This document shows positions 5,455 to 6,122 of a stretch of 6,122 nt of DNA, one piece after another (the stretch's first letter is position 1; each line of letters starts with the position of its first letter). This DNA comes from Candidatus Methylomirabilota bacterium (GTDB taxonomy: Bacteria > Methylomirabilota > Methylomirabilia > Methylomirabilales > 2-02-FULL-66-22). Where the stretch lies: NCBI GenBank assembly GCA_016208645.1, contig JACQXP010000430.1, positions 1 through 6,122 on the forward strand, in the 5' to 3' direction. The notes under the pieces are model-generated. The model was not told the DNA's origin, did no database searches, and worked only from the letters and a program-made list of their open reading frames with translations. Both the position numbers and the translations under genes were made by a program.

Positions 5455-6122
5455 ATGGAGCTTGGGCTGAACGGAGCGACGACGCTCAAGGCGGACCTGG
5501 CCACCGACATCGCGGTGGCGGGCAGGGCAGGCTTCGACTTCGTCGAGATCTGGGCCGCCAAGCTGATGGGGTACCTGGAGCGGGGCGGGCTTCCAGCGCT
5601 CCGACGGGACCTGAAGCGCGCAGGGGTCAAGGCGTCCACGCTGAATTCGGTGGAGCGGGTGATTTTCAATGACCCCTCGGGGCACATCCGGATGCAGGAG
5701 GATTTCCGGCGATTCTGCCGGGTGGCCGAGGCGATAGGCTGCGAGACGCTGATCGTGGTGCCCAGCCCGCGACCGAAGGGCGTCTCGCTGGCGGGCATCG
5801 AGCGAGAGTCGGTCCGGGTCCTGCGGGAACTCTCGGGCATCGCCCGGCCCTACGGGGTCCGGCTGGCGTATGAATTCCTGGGGTTCGCCGACTGCACGGT
5901 GAACACGCTGGGGCAGTGTGCGGCAATCGTGGACAAGGTCTCCCGGCCAAACGTCGGCCTGGTGCTGGACACGTTTCACTTCTTCGCCGGCGGGTCCCGT
6001 CTGGACTCGATCCGGCAGGTGGATCCACGAAAGATCTTCATGGTCCACATCAACGACGTGGAACGGGCCCCTCGACGGAAGATGAACGATGCTTTGCGCC
6101 TCTTCCCCGGAAAGGGGATCAT
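5455..6122 (+). CDS. TIM-barrel sugar isomerase/epimerase (partial, 3' end missing)
   Basis: The first 222 residues are visible; the frame is open to the right edge. It is a xylose-isomerase-like TIM barrel of the sugar phosphate isomerase/epimerase family (AP endonuclease 2 superfamily), which includes D-tagatose 3-epimerase, hydroxypyruvate isomerase and IolE. Key residues are Glu140 (AYEFLG), Asp172 and His175 (LDTFHFF), His198 (VHINDV) and Arg204. Their spacing (32, 3, 23, 6) closely follows metal ligands Glu152, Asp185 and His211 and substrate residues His188 and Arg217 of the Pseudomonas cichorii tagatose epimerase. The fourth ligand, a glutamate, would fall near residue 233, just beyond the window. 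There is no signal peptide, so the protein is cytosolic. The ATG at 5455 is 7 bases after GAGGAGG. The gene is divergent from the maoC operon, with its own promoter. The substrate cannot be assigned; sugars, keto-acids and inositol derivatives are all possible. Confidence 0.85.
   Translation, partial: MELGLNGATTLKADLATDIAVAGRAGFDFVEIWAAKLMGYLERGGLPALRRDLKRAGVKASTLNSVERVIFNDPSGHIRMQEDFRRFCRVAEAIGCETLIVVPSPRPKGVSLAGIERESVRVLRELSGIARPYGVRLAYEFLGFADCTVNTLGQCAAIVDKVSRPNVGLVLDTFHFFAGGSRLDSIRQVDPRKIFMVHINDVERAPRRKMNDALRLFPGKGI

Noticed and set aside
5236..6048. Long upstream extension of the maoC frame on the minus strand
   Set aside because: It runs opposite the isomerase gene, which has conserved active-site residues, a ribosome site and a promoter; MaoC homology begins only after about 5235.

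Overview
The window is GC-rich bacterial DNA with dense, non-overlapping genes and Shine-Dalgarno sites before every start. No taxon marker is present. GC content, gene types (exported rhodanese, YeeE/YedE transporter, thiolase-like protein with MaoC partner, TIM-barrel sugar isomerase) and short spacing suggest a free-living, probably uncultivated soil or sediment bacterium. I cannot name the phylum from sequence alone.

Layout. Positions 1-297 hold no convincing gene, but several small stem-loops and a near-perfect 13-bp direct repeat. A small plus-strand gene (298-657) encodes a one-helix membrane protein with three copies of a D-[LW]-D-[VL]-F motif. A 39-bp palindromic segment is embedded in frame in it. 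A strong stem-loop (745-776) separates it from a convergent minus-strand operon.

Minus-strand operon 1 (3024 down to 782) is a sulfur module: a YeeE/YedE (TsuA-type) thiosulfate transporter, a TusA-family sulfur carrier, and an exported two-domain rhodanese. A good sigma70-type promoter (CTGACA-16-GATAAT) lies just upstream. The likely logic is thiosulfate sulfur handled outside by the rhodanese, passed through the membrane protein along a cysteine relay, and received by the TusA protein. The last step is established for TsuA/TsuB; the rhodanese link is inferred.

Minus-strand operon 2 (5235 down to 3132) encodes a MaoC-type (R)-hydratase and a thiolase-fold protein. The usual nucleophilic cysteine position of the latter reads as serine, and it carries an extra C-terminal domain like that of thiolase-like protein type 1. 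Together they look like an acyl-CoA module, but the second protein may not be a functional thiolase.

A divergent plus-strand gene (5455 to beyond the right edge) encodes a TIM-barrel sugar isomerase/epimerase. Its metal and substrate residues match the spacing of the D-tagatose 3-epimerase family. It has its own promoter (TTGACG-17-TAGAGT). The divergent intergenic region contains overlapping inverted repeats that could form two mutually exclusive hairpins in the maoC leader.

I see no CRISPR array, tRNA, rRNA, insertion sequence or defence system. The most unusual items are the exported rhodanese in the tsuA-tsuB operon, the N-terminally short transporter, the cysteine-less thiolase, and the palindrome inserted in the small repeat protein.
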